NCBI RefSeq assembly: GCF_019656055.1
Contig: NZ_BPKY01000001.1
Span: forward strand, 248,001 to 312,000
Source: Leuconostoc miyukkimchii
GTDB lineage: Bacteria; Bacillota; Bacilli; Lactobacillales; Lactobacillaceae
Length of the DNA stretch: 64,000 nt
Direction: 5' to 3'
A program made the position numbers and the translations under genes. The notes under the pieces are model-generated. The model ran no database searches. It had not been told where the DNA came from and saw only the letters and a list, made by a program, of their open reading frames with translations. Shown here piece after piece: positions 33,748 to 42,298 of this stretch (within the stretch, counting starts at the first letter, position 1; each line of letters starts with the position of its first letter).

Positions 33748-35814
33748 ATGGCAGAAAAAAATCACTATGATTCAGATTCTATAAAAATTTTAGAAGGTCT
33801 TGAGGCTGTTCGTAAGCGTCCTGGAATGTATATCGGGTCAACTGATGGTCGTGGTTTGCATCATTTAGTTTATGAAATTGTTGATAATGCAGTTGATGAA
33901 GCTTTGGGTGGCTATGGTCACGATATTCGTGTAACTATACATAAAAATAATGCAATAACTGTACAAGACTTTGGTCGCGGTATGCCAGTAGGTATGCACG
34001 AATCTGGTAAACCAACACCGGAAGTTATTTTGACTGTGCTTCATGCTGGTGGTAAGTTTGGTCAAGGTGGCTATGCTACGTCGGGTGGTTTACACGGTGT
34101 TGGTTCATCAGTTGTTAATGCTTTATCGGAAAGCTTACAAGTAACGATTGTGCGTGATGGTCACAAATGGCAAGAAGATTTTATCAACGGTGGACAACCA
34201 GTTGGAACATTGCGTGACCTTGGTGTAACTAAAGAAAGTAGTGGCACTACTGTTACATTTAAACCTGATCCTACAATATTTAGTGCAACGGTTTATAAGT
34301 ATGAAACTTTGTCTGAGCGGTTGCGGGAATCAGCTTTTTTGATGTCTGGTGTGAAATTTACACTGGCGGATGAACGCGTCGCACCTAAACGTGTTGAAAC
34401 GTATCATTACGAAAAGGGATTAGAAGCCTTTGTTGGTTTTTTGAATGAAGAGAAAGAAACAATCGGGCCTGTTATGACCTTTGAAGGTCAACAAAACGAC
34501 ATTGCTGTTGAAGTTGCTGCGCAATATAATGATGGCTACTCGGAAACGTTGTTATCTTTTGTTAATAACGTTAGGACACAAGATGGTGGGACACATGAAG
34601 TGGGATTCCGCACAGCTTGGACTAAGGCTTTCAATGAATATGCTAGAAAAGTTAACCTATTAAAAGAAAAAGATAAAAATCTTGAAGGTACAGATGTTCG
34701 TGAAGGCCTTGCTGCAGTGATCTCTTTACGTGTACCAGAGCAATTTTTACAATTTGAAGGACAAACAAAAGATAAATTAGGTACACCAGAGGCACGTGGT
34801 ATTGTGGATTCAGTTGTCAATGAAACGTTAGGTCGTTTCTTGATGGAGAATGGTGATTTTGGTCAAAATTTGATTCGAAAAGCCATTCGCGCACGAGAAG
34901 CACGAGAAGCTGCACGTAAAGCACGAGATGAGAGCCGAACGGGTAAGACCAAAGGGCAAAGAGATCGTTTACTTTCAGGTAAACTAGCGCCTGCCCAGTC
35001 CAAAAATGCTGAACGTAACGAGCTGTTCTTAGTTGAAGGAGATTCAGCTGGTGGTTCCGCTAAACAGGGTCGTGATCGCAAATTTCAGGCTATTTTGCCA
35101 CTACGTGGTAAGGTTTTAAACACTGAAAAGGCCAAATTGGCAGACATTCTAAAAAATGAAGAAATTTCAACATTGATTTATGCCATAGGCGGCGGTGTGG
35201 GCACAGACTTTAAAGTAGCTGACACAGCTTTTAGTAAAGTTATTATTATGACTGATGCCGATGATGATGGCGCTCACATACAGACATTACTGTTAACCTT
35301 CTTCTATAAGTACATGCGACCATTAATTGAAGCTGGACGTGTATATATTGCCTTACCACCATTATATCGTGTTAAATATGCATCAAAAAAGATTGATGAT
35401 AAGTTTGCGTGGACAAATGATGAACTTGAATCAATCACCAACCAAAACGATGCGCGCTATGAGTTAACACGATTTAAGGGACTTGGTGAAATGAATGCAC
35501 CATTGCTATGGGAAACCACCATGGATCCTGAGTCACGTACGCTTATTCGAGTAAAAATTGATGATGCCATTCTCGCTGAAAAGCGTGTGACAACATTGAT
35601 GGGTGATAAAGTTGAACCACGTCGTGAATGGATTGAAGCAAATGTTCATTTTACTTTGGATGAAGCTGGTTCAATATTAGATACAGTTGACGGTAATGAT
35701 TCGACATCAAACGATGTCTTTGAAAAAATACGGAAACATGAATCAGTCAAACATACAGTAACGAGTGAACCAGTGATTACAACATGGCAAAATAGCGATG
35801 GTCAATCATCGTAA
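33748..35814 (+). CDS. parE: DNA topoisomerase IV subunit B
   Basis: 688 residues. The GHKL ATPase domain has EIVDNAVDEALGG, DFGRGMPVG and GGLHGVGSSVVNALS; the TOPRIM domain has LVEGDSAGGSAKQGRDRKFQAI (shown here only as a motif) and MTDADDDGAHI. Subunits GyrB and ParE are alike; the call as ParE rests on the plsY-parE-parC order and on ParC-type sequence of the next gene. It powers decatenation of daughter chromosomes. The ribosome-binding site is weak (GATATGAG before ATG). Confidence 0.9.
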   Translation: MAEKNHYDSDSIKILEGLEAVRKRPGMYIGSTDGRGLHHLVYEIVDNAVDEALGGYGHDIRVTIHKNNAITVQDFGRGMPVGMHESGKPTPEVILTVLHAGGKFGQGGYATSGGLHGVGSSVVNALSESLQVTIVRDGHKWQEDFINGGQPVGTLRDLGVTKESSGTTVTFKPDPTIFSATVYKYETLSERLRESAFLMSGVKFTLADERVAPKRVETYHYEKGLEAFVGFLNEEKETIGPVMTFEGQQNDIAVEVAAQYNDGYSETLLSFVNNVRTQDGGTHEVGFRTAWTKAFNEYARKVNLLKEKDKNLEGTDVREGLAAVISLRVPEQFLQFEGQTKDKLGTPEARGIVDSVVNETLGRFLMENGDFGQNLIRKAIRAREAREAARKARDESRTGKTKGQRDRLLSGKLAPAQSKNAERNELFLVEGDSAGGSAKQGRDRKFQAILPLRGKVLNTEKAKLADILKNEEISTLIYAIGGGVGTDFKVADTAFSKVIIMTDADDDGAHIQTLLLTFFYKYMRPLIEAGRVYIALPPLYRVKYASKKIDDKFAWTNDELESITNQNDARYELTRFKGLGEMNAPLLWETTMDPESRTLIRVKIDDAILAEKRVTTLMGDKVEPRREWIEANVHFTLDEAGSILDTVDGNDSTSNDVFEKIRKHESVKHTVTSEPVITTWQNSDGQSS

Positions 35815-35863
35815 CATAGCCAATCACGTTGATTTAGTGAGAAGATATTTTGACTAAACGTCG

Positions 35864-35893
35864 AAATACCGTGTACAGTTGTGCACGGTATTT
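35864..35893. terminator. Intercistronic hairpin between parE and parC
   Basis: AAATACCGTGTAC (35864-35876) pairs with GTGCACGGTATTT (35881-35893), 13 pairs with one G-T, loop AGTT. The following T-run is interrupted, so it may be a weak terminator or mRNA-processing signal. Confidence 0.55.
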
Positions 35894-35911
35894 ATATAGT
35901 AATTTTATTTG

Positions 35912-35947
35912 AAAGGACATATGCCTATTTGATAGGCAATTTCATAT
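35912..35947 (+). promoter_or_regulatory. parC leader: SD - hairpin - start
   Basis: AAAGGA (35912-35917), then TGCCTAT (35922-35928) pairing perfectly with ATAGGCA (35932-35938) over a TTG loop, then nine bases to ATG 35948. A four-codon frame ATG-CCT-ATT-TGA starts within the stem. Confidence 0.72.
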
Positions 35948-38386
35948 ATGGCAGATCGTATAACTGAGCTCTCACTTGAAACGGTGATGGGCGAGCGCTT
36001 TGGGCGCTATTCAAAATATATTATTCAAGAACGTGCGTTGCCAGATATCCGTGATGGTTTAAAACCAGTGCAGAGGCGTATTCTGTTTGCAATGGATCAA
36101 GATGGAAACTCATTCGACCATCCATATCGTAAATCAGCAAAATCTGTTGGGAATGTGATGGGTAATTTTCATCCTCATGGTGATTCATCAATCTATGAGG
36201 CGATGGTTCGTTTATCACAAGATTGGAAAGTACGCGAACCTTTAATTGATATGAACGGAAACAACGGTTCTATTGATAATGATCCAGCAGCGGCGATGCG
36301 TTATACAGAGGCGCGATTATCAAAAATTGCTGGTGAAATGATGACAGATCTTGGTCAAGAAACTGTCGATATGGTGTTGAATTTTGATGACACAACTTAT
36401 GAGCCGACAGTCTTGCCTTCGCGTATACCAAGCTTGTTCATTAATGGCGCAACTGGTATATCCGCTGGATATGCTACGGAAATTCCACCACATAACTTGA
36501 AAGAAATAAATGCTGCGCTAGTTTATTTGCTCGATCATCCAGAAGCACCATTGTCTGCGTTAATGCGATATGTCAAAGGACCTGACTTTCCAACTGGTGG
36601 CATTATTCAGGGAATAGACGGTATAAAAAAGGCTTATAAAACTGGGCGTGGTAAAATTATTGTACGTGCCAAAACAGCTATTTCAGAGCTTAAAGGTGGC
36701 AAGAAAAAAATTGAAATCACGGAATTACCTTATGAGGTTGTGAAGTCAAATTTGGTGTCAAAGATTGACGGTATTCGATTGAATAAAGATGTCGCTGGTA
36801 TCTCTGAGGTGCGAGACGAATCTGATCGTGAAGGCATGTCGATTGTTATTGAACTAAATAAAGATGTCAATGCAGAAGGTATTTTGACATATTTGTTTAA
36901 GAAAACGGATTTGCAAATTTCTTATAACTTCAATATGGTTGCAATTCATGATCAACGACCAGTTCATGTTAGTCTAAAACAAGGTTTGGAAGCTTTTTTA
37001 AACTTCAGAAAAGAAGTTGTTTTGAAGCGTTCAGCGTACGAATTATCTAAAGCTCAGGCGCGTCAACATATTGTTGAAGGATTGATTCGGATGTTGTCTA
37101 TTTTAGATGAAGTTGTGGCAACTATTCGTGCGTCTAAAAACCGCAAAGATGCTACGCAAAATTTGATAGATAGTTTTCAATTTACACAACCACAAGCAGA
37201 AGCAATTGTGACTTTGCAATTGTATCGATTGACCAATACAGATGTGACTCAGCTTGAGGAAGAATTTGCGACATTAGCAGAAAAAATTGCCCGCTTGACT
37301 TTAATCATTAGTGAAAAAGCTGCATTAAATGATGTACTACGTGACGAGATTACAGAAATAACTAAAACATATCGTTCACCACGCCGATCAGAAATTGAAG
37401 CTGAAGTAGAAAACTTAGTGATTGATACCGCTGTCACAATTGCCGAAGAAGATGTACAGGTATTAGTTTCACGTAATGGCTATTATAAGCGTGCATCAAT
37501 ACGTTCTTACAAGGCGTCTGATTCGGAAAACGGGCTTGCTGATGGCGACTTAGCTATATATGAGGGTCAACTTAATACAACCCAACATCTATTTATGTTT
37601 ACTAATAAAGGTAATATGATTTACCGACCAGTGCATGAATTACCGGATTCCAAATGGAAAGATACGGGTGAACATTTTTCACAACAATTGTCAAACTGGC
37701 ATGCAGATGAGTTTGTTATTAAAACTATTGCCGTTGATAATTTAGATCAGGGTGGTGCATTTACTGTTGTTACAAATGATGGCTTTATTAAACAAACAAC
37801 ATTAAATGATATGTTACCAAAAGCTTATAAAAAGAAAACAGCGATGGCAATCAAGCTTAAAACAGATGATAGTTATGTCGTTAATGTAGAGTATTTCAAA
37901 CAAGCCAAAGATCAGGAAACTTTGTTACTTTCTCATAACGGCGTAGGTCTACGTTTTAAACTGACCGACGTACCAGAAATCGGCCCACGTACTGCAGGTG
38001 TGAAAGCGATGGATCTCCGCAATGAGGATACTATCATGTCAGCATTGTTTATTAGTGATGAGAACCAGCAAGTTGCTATTGTAGCTGATAACGGTGCTTT
38101 CAAGTATATGCCAATTTCAGAGATTAACCGATCAAAACGTGCAAACAAAGGCTTATTAATTTTCACACAAAAGAAAACAGTTGCTTATCATGTTGCTGCA
38201 GCGACAATTTTTGATGTTACACAAACAGCATTAGAAATTTTAACAACACGTTGGCAAGTTCAGGATTTGCAGTTGAGTGACTATCATCCATCACAGCGGG
38301 TTGGTAATGGACAATATGTAGTAGATGTTAAGAAAAATGGTACACCATGGCTTATTAAGCCGTTGTCAATTATTGCGACAAAATGA
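35948..38386 (+). CDS. parC: DNA topoisomerase IV subunit A
   Basis: 812 residues. The breakage-reunion domain begins near the N-terminus (RYSKYIIQERALPDIRDGLK), with the quinolone-resistance region KSAKSVGNVMGNFHPHGD followed by SSIYEAM, in which the key serine and acidic residue are present, so no resistance mutation is seen. KSAKSVGNVMGN is the ParC rather than GyrA form. The catalytic Tyr lies in AMRYTEARL. The C-terminal half is the beta-pinwheel DNA-wrapping domain. Works with ParE. Translation start has a hairpin between SD and ATG. Confidence 0.93.
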   Translation: MADRITELSLETVMGERFGRYSKYIIQERALPDIRDGLKPVQRRILFAMDQDGNSFDHPYRKSAKSVGNVMGNFHPHGDSSIYEAMVRLSQDWKVREPLIDMNGNNGSIDNDPAAAMRYTEARLSKIAGEMMTDLGQETVDMVLNFDDTTYEPTVLPSRIPSLFINGATGISAGYATEIPPHNLKEINAALVYLLDHPEAPLSALMRYVKGPDFPTGGIIQGIDGIKKAYKTGRGKIIVRAKTAISELKGGKKKIEITELPYEVVKSNLVSKIDGIRLNKDVAGISEVRDESDREGMSIVIELNKDVNAEGILTYLFKKTDLQISYNFNMVAIHDQRPVHVSLKQGLEAFLNFRKEVVLKRSAYELSKAQARQHIVEGLIRMLSILDEVVATIRASKNRKDATQNLIDSFQFTQPQAEAIVTLQLYRLTNTDVTQLEEEFATLAEKIARLTLIISEKAALNDVLRDEITEITKTYRSPRRSEIEAEVENLVIDTAVTIAEEDVQVLVSRNGYYKRASIRSYKASDSENGLADGDLAIYEGQLNTTQHLFMFTNKGNMIYRPVHELPDSKWKDTGEHFSQQLSNWHADEFVIKTIAVDNLDQGGAFTVVTNDGFIKQTTLNDMLPKAYKKKTAMAIKLKTDDSYVVNVEYFKQAKDQETLLLSHNGVGLRFKLTDVPEIGPRTAGVKAMDLRNEDTIMSALFISDENQQVAIVADNGAFKYMPISEINRSKRANKGLLIFTQKKTVAYHVAAATIFDVTQTALEILTTRWQVQDLQLSDYHPSQRVGNGQYVVDVKKNGTPWLIKPLSIIATK

Positions 38387-38394
38387 GTTTTTTT

Positions 38395-38403
38395 TGATAG
38401 AAT
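38395..38403 (+). promoter_or_regulatory. ppaC promoter element
   Basis: TGATAGAAT is an extended -10 immediately after an eight-T tract that follows the parC stop. TTGCGA at 38373-38378 could be a distant -35 (19-nt spacer). Confidence 0.5.
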
Positions 38404-38434
38404 AGACGTATAAACTTTTAGGAGATGTGAACTA

Positions 38435-39340
38435 ATGGCTAAGACTTTAGTTTTCGGGCATAAGAACCCAGACACTGACACAATCGCTTCAGCAATTGCT
38501 GCGAGCTATTTATTAAATGAAACTGGTAATGATACTGAAGCAGTTGCGCAAGGGACACCAAATGCCGAAACGCAATTTGCATTAGATTACTTTGCGACTG
38601 CTGCACCGCGCGTTGTTTCGTCCGCTGATACTGATACTGTTGTATTGGTTGATCATAATGAGGCAGCACAGTCAGTTGATAATTTGGCAGATGTTACTGT
38701 TACTGGTATCTATGACCATCATAAGTTTGCGTTTACAAATAGTACACCACTGTACATTACTGCCAAACCATGGGGTTCTGTGGCAACAATTCTATATTAT
38801 GAGTTTAAGCAAGCTGATGTTGAGATTCCTTCAAAAATTGCTGGTTTAATGGCTTCAGCAATTATTTCAGATACCTTATTGTTAAAAAGTCCTACTACAA
38901 CAACATATGATAAACCAGCATTAGAAGAGTTAGCCAAGATTGCTGGTATTGAAGATTATGAAAAATATGGTCTAGCACTTTTAAAAGCCGGCACAGATTT
39001 GTCATCGCGTACTGATAAAGATTTGATTGATGGGGATGCAAAGTCCTTTGAAATAGGTGGACACCAATTCCGAATTGGACAGGTTAATACAGTTGATATT
39101 GATGATGTATTGTCACGTCAATCAGGTATTGAAGCAGCTATGTTATCAGAAGGCTATGAAGATTTCTTGTTTGTAATTACAGATATTTTGAATTCTAACT
39201 CAAAAGCAGTATATCTTGGTGATGCAGCTGAAACTATTGAAAGTGCATTTGGTAGTAAATTAGCTAACAATGTACTTGATTTACCAGGTGTTGTTTCACG
39301 TAAAAAGCAAGTTGTACCACCTTTGGAAAAGCAATTTTAG
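38435..39340 (+). CDS. ppaC: Manganese-dependent inorganic pyrophosphatase
   Basis: 301 residues. A family II pyrophosphatase with the DHH phosphoesterase motifs GHKNPDTDTIASA, DHNE and GIYDHHKF in the first 100 residues and the DHHA2 C-terminal domain ending SRKKQVVPPLEKQF, where the SRKKQ basic segment binds phosphate. It hydrolyses pyrophosphate in the cytoplasm. AGGAG is present 9 nt before ATG. Single gene, no neighbour in operon. Confidence 0.96.
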   Translation: MAKTLVFGHKNPDTDTIASAIAASYLLNETGNDTEAVAQGTPNAETQFALDYFATAAPRVVSSADTDTVVLVDHNEAAQSVDNLADVTVTGIYDHHKFAFTNSTPLYITAKPWGSVATILYYEFKQADVEIPSKIAGLMASAIISDTLLLKSPTTTTYDKPALEELAKIAGIEDYEKYGLALLKAGTDLSSRTDKDLIDGDAKSFEIGGHQFRIGQVNTVDIDDVLSRQSGIEAAMLSEGYEDFLFVITDILNSNSKAVYLGDAAETIESAFGSKLANNVLDLPGVVSRKKQVVPPLEKQF

Positions 39341-39424
39341 ACAAAATTTTAAATAAATATTAAATTGTTAACTGAATGTATTGCTTTTGTGCGAACAAAT
39401 TTTCGTCGATATTTATAAAATTGC

Positions 39425-39453
39425 TTTACACTGCTTTCATGTTCATGTATAAT
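39425..39453 (+). promoter_or_regulatory. rpmG-rpsN promoter
   Basis: TTTACA (39425-39430), 17-nt spacer, TATAAT (39448-39453), preceded by TG. A strong housekeeping promoter. Confidence 0.82.
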
Positions 39454-39481
39454 AATTATTTGTATTGACAAGCAAATAATT
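39454..39481. promoter_or_regulatory. Inverted repeat at the rpmG transcription start
   Basis: AATTATTTG (39454-39462) and CAAATAATT (39473-39481) form a perfect 9-bp inverted repeat with a 10-nt spacer, beginning right after the -10 box. It could be a repressor operator (metal regulator?) or a 5' RNA hairpin. Confidence 0.55.
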
Positions 39482-39509
39482 TTAACAAACCACACTAAGG
39501 AGTAAGGAT

Positions 39510-39659
39510 ATGCGTATTCACGTTGTTCTAGGAAATGATGAAACAGGCGAACGTATTTACTTGACGTCTAAAAATCGTCGTAATACACCAGATCGTCTTG
39601 AGTTGAAGAAGTACTCACCAAAACTTCGTAAAGTTGTAACATTTAAGGAGATTAAGTAA
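39510..39659 (+). CDS. rpmG: Ribosomal protein bL33
   Basis: 49 residues starting [20 protein letters not shown] and ending in VTFKEIK. It is the cysteine-free form of L33 (no CxxC pairs), so it does not bind zinc. AAGGA before ATG. Too short for common ORF cut-offs. It is followed after 1 nt by the gene for a likewise cysteine-free S14, and zinc-free L33/S14 pairs are the forms made under zinc limitation in organisms that also have zinc-binding versions. Confidence 0.95.
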   Translation: MRIHVVLGNDETGERIYLTSKNRRNTPDRLELKKYSPKLRKVVTFKEIK

Positions 39660-39660
39660 A

Positions 39661-39930
39661 ATGGCAAAAAAGTCAAAGATTGCTAAGGCGCAAAAGCGCG
39701 AAGCATTGGTTGCAAAGTATGCTGACAAGCGCGCTGCGTTGAAGGCAGCAGGTGATTTTATCGGTTTGGCTGCTTTGCCAAAGGATTCATCTCCTGTACG
39801 TGTACACAACCGCGATTGGATTGATGGCCGTCCTCATGCTTATATGCGTGAATTTGGTATGTCACGTTTGAACTTCCGCCAATTGGCACACAAGGGTCAA
39901 ATTCCTGGTGTTCGTAAAGCTTCTTGGTAA
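39661..39930 (+). CDS. rpsN: Ribosomal protein uS14, zinc-free form
   Basis: 89 residues. The long C-minus type of S14: it lacks the CxxC-x12-CxxC zinc site of the 61-residue form and contains [20 protein letters not shown] and the conserved end [19 protein letters not shown]. It assembles into the 30S head. Co-transcribed with rpmG. The transcript appears to run about 140 nt past the stop before a terminator. Confidence 0.95.
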   Translation: MAKKSKIAKAQKREALVAKYADKRAALKAAGDFIGLAALPKDSSPVRVHNRDWIDGRPHAYMREFGMSRLNFRQLAHKGQIPGVRKASW

Positions 39931-40072
39931 AGTTAAGTTTTCGCAAATAGCGTAACTTACACCTTAAGCGTTACGTGGGCACGTTAAAAGTCAATTATTA
40001 TAGCATCAGCTAAATACAGTGACTGCCTCAATGAGCAAAGCGAATGGGGTCATAAAGGTTCACAAACTAGCA
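39931..40072 (+). other. Structured non-coding stretch between rpsN and its terminator
   Basis: No ORF of note. CGTAAC (39951-39956) pairs with GTTACG (39970-39975); GCTA (40009-40012) can close with TAGC (40068-40071) around an inner TGAC/GTCA helix. A poor -10 (TATTAT 39996-40001) could start a roughly 90-nt RNA ending at the terminator. It may be just the 3' UTR of rpsN. No known riboswitch class recognised. Confidence 0.35.
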
Positions 40073-40097
40073 AAAATCACAGTGATGTGATTTTTTT
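40073..40097 (+). terminator. Terminator downstream of rpsN
   Basis: AAAATCACA (40073-40081) pairs with TGTGATTTT (40086-40094), loop GTGA, then further T. Confidence 0.9.
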
Positions 40098-40118
40098 GTT
40101 GGAGATTTGGTGATATAT

Positions 40119-40147
40119 TTGCAATTTGCTAAAAAACACGATATAAT
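40119..40147 (+). promoter_or_regulatory. rimP-nusA operon promoter
   Basis: TTGCAA (40119-40124), 17-nt spacer, TATAAT (40142-40147). Confidence 0.82.
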
Positions 40148-40175
40148 TAAAATTGTTAATTTACATAGATATTGT

Positions 40176-40215
40176 AAATGAGCGGGTCACATCTAATGCG
40201 GCCGGCTCATTTTTT
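40176..40215 (+). terminator. Attenuator-like terminator in the rimP-nusA leader
   Basis: AAATGAGC (40176-40183) pairs with GCTCATTT (from 40205) and, inside, GGTC (40185-40188) with GGCC (40200-40203); a T-run 40210-40215 follows. It lies about 25 nt after the predicted start and 57 nt before rimP, so it should stop part of the transcription of the nusA operon. Feedback by NusA on its own operon is a plausible use. Confidence 0.8.
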
Positions 40216-40271
40216 ATGGGATTGGCACTTGCTTGCAATATGCTACAAATTCATCAAGGGAGGGTAAATAA

Positions 40272-40748
40272 ATGGCGAACAAAGTTGAGCAGAAGATTGA
40301 AGCGCTCATTGCACCAATTGTTGAACAACGAAATGAATTGTTATGGGATTTAACATACACCAAAGAAGGTGGACAAAAAGTTTTACGAATCTTACTGGAT
40401 AAACCAGATCATCAATTTATTACAATGGATGAATTGACAGATTTTACTCACGAAGTTAATGAGTTTTTAGATAATTCTGATCCCGACCCCATCCCAGAAG
40501 CATATATGTTAGACATTTCATCACCAGGGGCTGATCGGCCATTAAAACAACCTTGGCATTTTCAATGGGCAAAAGATAGTAATGAAAACATTTTAGTATC
40601 ACTCTTTGTTGCAAAAGAGGGTCAAAAAAAATGGCAAGGGAAAATTCAATCATTACAAGATGATGGTGTAGTTTTATTGACGGACCAAGGAAGTATTACG
40701 CTCAAATTTGATGAAATTGCAAAAGCAGTGTTAGATATCCAGTTTTAA
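40272..40748 (+). CDS. rimP: Ribosome maturation factor RimP
   Basis: 158 residues. An N-terminal alpha/beta domain (PIVEQRNELLWDLTY, then VLRILLDKP) and a C-terminal SH3-like domain after the family signature YMLDISSPGADRPL. It assists late 30S maturation. AAGGGAGGG is 6-7 nt before ATG. First gene of the rimP-nusA-rnpM-ylxQ-infB-rbfA operon, preceded by a leader hairpin. Confidence 0.95.
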   Translation: MANKVEQKIEALIAPIVEQRNELLWDLTYTKEGGQKVLRILLDKPDHQFITMDELTDFTHEVNEFLDNSDPDPIPEAYMLDISSPGADRPLKQPWHFQWAKDSNENILVSLFVAKEGQKKWQGKIQSLQDDGVVLLTDQGSITLKFDEIAKAVLDIQF

Positions 40749-40850
40749 CATAAACATCTATAGTGATAAATCTAGATAACACTTAATAATTCAAACAATG
40801 ATTAGATATTATGATTATAGACTCTACTAAAATTGAATGAGGATAGGCGA

Positions 40851-41945
40851 ATGAGTAAAGAACTAGTCGATGCGCTCGATGCCCTTGAAGCCGAGCGCGG
40901 TATTGAACGCGCAGTTGTTGTAGAAGCACTTGAAGATGCTTTAAGAGCAGCTTATAAGAAGCAATACAATAGTGCTGAACAGAATGTTGAGGCAATATTT
41001 GATACAAAAAAAGGAAACGTTTCAATTAAGCAGGTTAAAAATGTGGTATTGGACGAAGACTTTGAAGATGAAAACACAGAAATCTCTTTACACGACGCAT
41101 TAGCGATTAATCGGGCGTATGAGCCTGGTGATGAAATTCGTTTTGACGTTACACCAAAGGATTTTGGACGCATGGCGGCCCAAGCTGCAAAACAAGTTAT
41201 TGTTCAAAAAATGCGTGAAGCCGGTCGTGAAGCAATTTATAATAAATTTGCTGATTACCAAGATGAAATCATCACTGGTGAAGTTGACCGGCAAGATGCA
41301 CGATTTTTGTATATGACTTTACCTGGTAATCAAGAAGCCGCTATGGCACCTAATGACCAAATGCCAAACGAACACTACCGTATGGGTGATCGAATTAAAG
41401 TATTGGTTAACAAGGTTGAAAATAATGCTAAAGGGCCACAAATATTTGTATCACGTACTGCACCAGATTTAGTTAAACGGTTGTTTGAACAAGAAGTACC
41501 TGAAGTTTATGATGGTACTGTTGAAATTATGAATATATCACGTGAAGCAGGTGATCGTTCAAAGATTGCAGTGTACACACATGATACAGATTTAGATCCT
41601 GTTGGAGCGATGGTTGGTCAGCGTGGGGCACGTGTACAGTCAGTTGTTAACGAGCTTGGCGGTGAAAATATGGATATTGTTGAATGGGTTGAAGATGAGG
41701 CACAATACATTGCTAATGCTTTAAATCCATCAGAAGTGACAGATGTTATCTTTGATCCTGAAAATGAACGTGTAGTAACAGTTATTGTACCAGATAATCA
41801 ATTATCATTAGCAATTGGTAAAAAAGGACAAAATGCACGTTTAGCTGCACGCTTAACAGGTTTTAAAATTGATATTAAATCTGAAAGCGAAGCAGCCAAC
41901 ACATTATCAAATCAATCACCTGCAACAGGTGAGAACGGCGAATAA
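40851..41945 (+). CDS. nusA: Transcription termination/antitermination factor NusA
   Basis: About 364 residues. N-terminal RNAP-binding domain (ALEAERGIERAVVVEALEDAL), S1 domain with GEVDRQD, KH1 and KH2 domains (VGAMVGQRGARVQ, LAIGKKGQNARLAARLTG). As in other Firmicutes it lacks the acidic C-terminal repeats. It promotes pausing and intrinsic termination. ATG 40851 has GAGGATAGG upstream; TTG 40833 is less likely. There are about 100 nt of non-coding DNA between rimP and nusA. Confidence 0.95.
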   Translation: MSKELVDALDALEAERGIERAVVVEALEDALRAAYKKQYNSAEQNVEAIFDTKKGNVSIKQVKNVVLDEDFEDENTEISLHDALAINRAYEPGDEIRFDVTPKDFGRMAAQAAKQVIVQKMREAGREAIYNKFADYQDEIITGEVDRQDARFLYMTLPGNQEAAMAPNDQMPNEHYRMGDRIKVLVNKVENNAKGPQIFVSRTAPDLVKRLFEQEVPEVYDGTVEIMNISREAGDRSKIAVYTHDTDLDPVGAMVGQRGARVQSVVNELGGENMDIVEWVEDEAQYIANALNPSEVTDVIFDPENERVVTVIVPDNQLSLAIGKKGQNARLAARLTGFKIDIKSESEAANTLSNQSPATGENGE

Positions 41946-41952
41946 ACTACAG

Positions 41953-42001
41953 AAAGGAAACGTGTATTAAGTTTTAATAGCTTCTTACACTCTAGATATT
42001 G
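41953..42001 (+). promoter_or_regulatory. rnpM leader: SD - hairpin - start
   Basis: AAAGGA (41953-41958), then GTGTA (41962-41966) pairing with TACAC (41986-41990) and inner AAG/CTT (41969-41971/41981-41983), then eleven bases to ATG 42002. A GTG-TAT-TAA mini-frame starts the stem. An in-frame TTG at 41999 is an alternative start. Confidence 0.6.
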
Positions 42002-42298
42002 ATGAAACCTAGAAAAATACCGATGCGAAAAGATATCGTTACAGGTGAGATGTTTCCTAAAAAAGAACTTGTTCGTGTTGTTCGTGATAAAGAAGGAAAT
42101 GTGAGCCTAGATCCAACGTCAAAGGCTAACGGTCGTGGTGCATACATTGGCCTAGATCGTGATATTGCAGCTGAAGCTAAGAAAAAACGAATATTTGATA
42201 AAGCGTTTGAGATGAAAATACCAGATGAGTTCTATGATGAACTTATTGCATATATTGATCATCAACAAGCACGTCGGGAGCTATTTGGTGATAAGTAG
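42002..42298 (+). CDS. rnpM: RnpM (YlxR family) RNA-binding protein
   Basis: About 98 residues. Motifs of the YlxR family: KPRKIPMRKDIVTGE, KELVRVVRDKEG, then KANGRGAYIG. The Bacillus homologue binds RNase P RNA and modulates RNase P. Its ribosome-binding site is 43 nt upstream with a hairpin in between. The gene overlaps the next by 11 nt. Confidence 0.92.
   Translation: MKPRKIPMRKDIVTGEMFPKKELVRVVRDKEGNVSLDPTSKANGRGAYIGLDRDIAAEAKKKRIFDKAFEMKIPDEFYDELIAYIDHQQARRELFGDK

Noticed and set aside
33748-38386. Possible gyrB-gyrA pair
   Set aside because: plsY-parE-parC order and the KSAKSVGNVMGNFHPHGD type of quinolone region identify topoisomerase IV; gyrBA is normally next to recF near the origin.
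40749-40850. SD-hairpin arrangement before nusA
   Set aside because: nusA has a usable GAGGATAGG next to its ATG; the inverted sequences in the gap (around ATCTAGAT) are short and not between SD and start.
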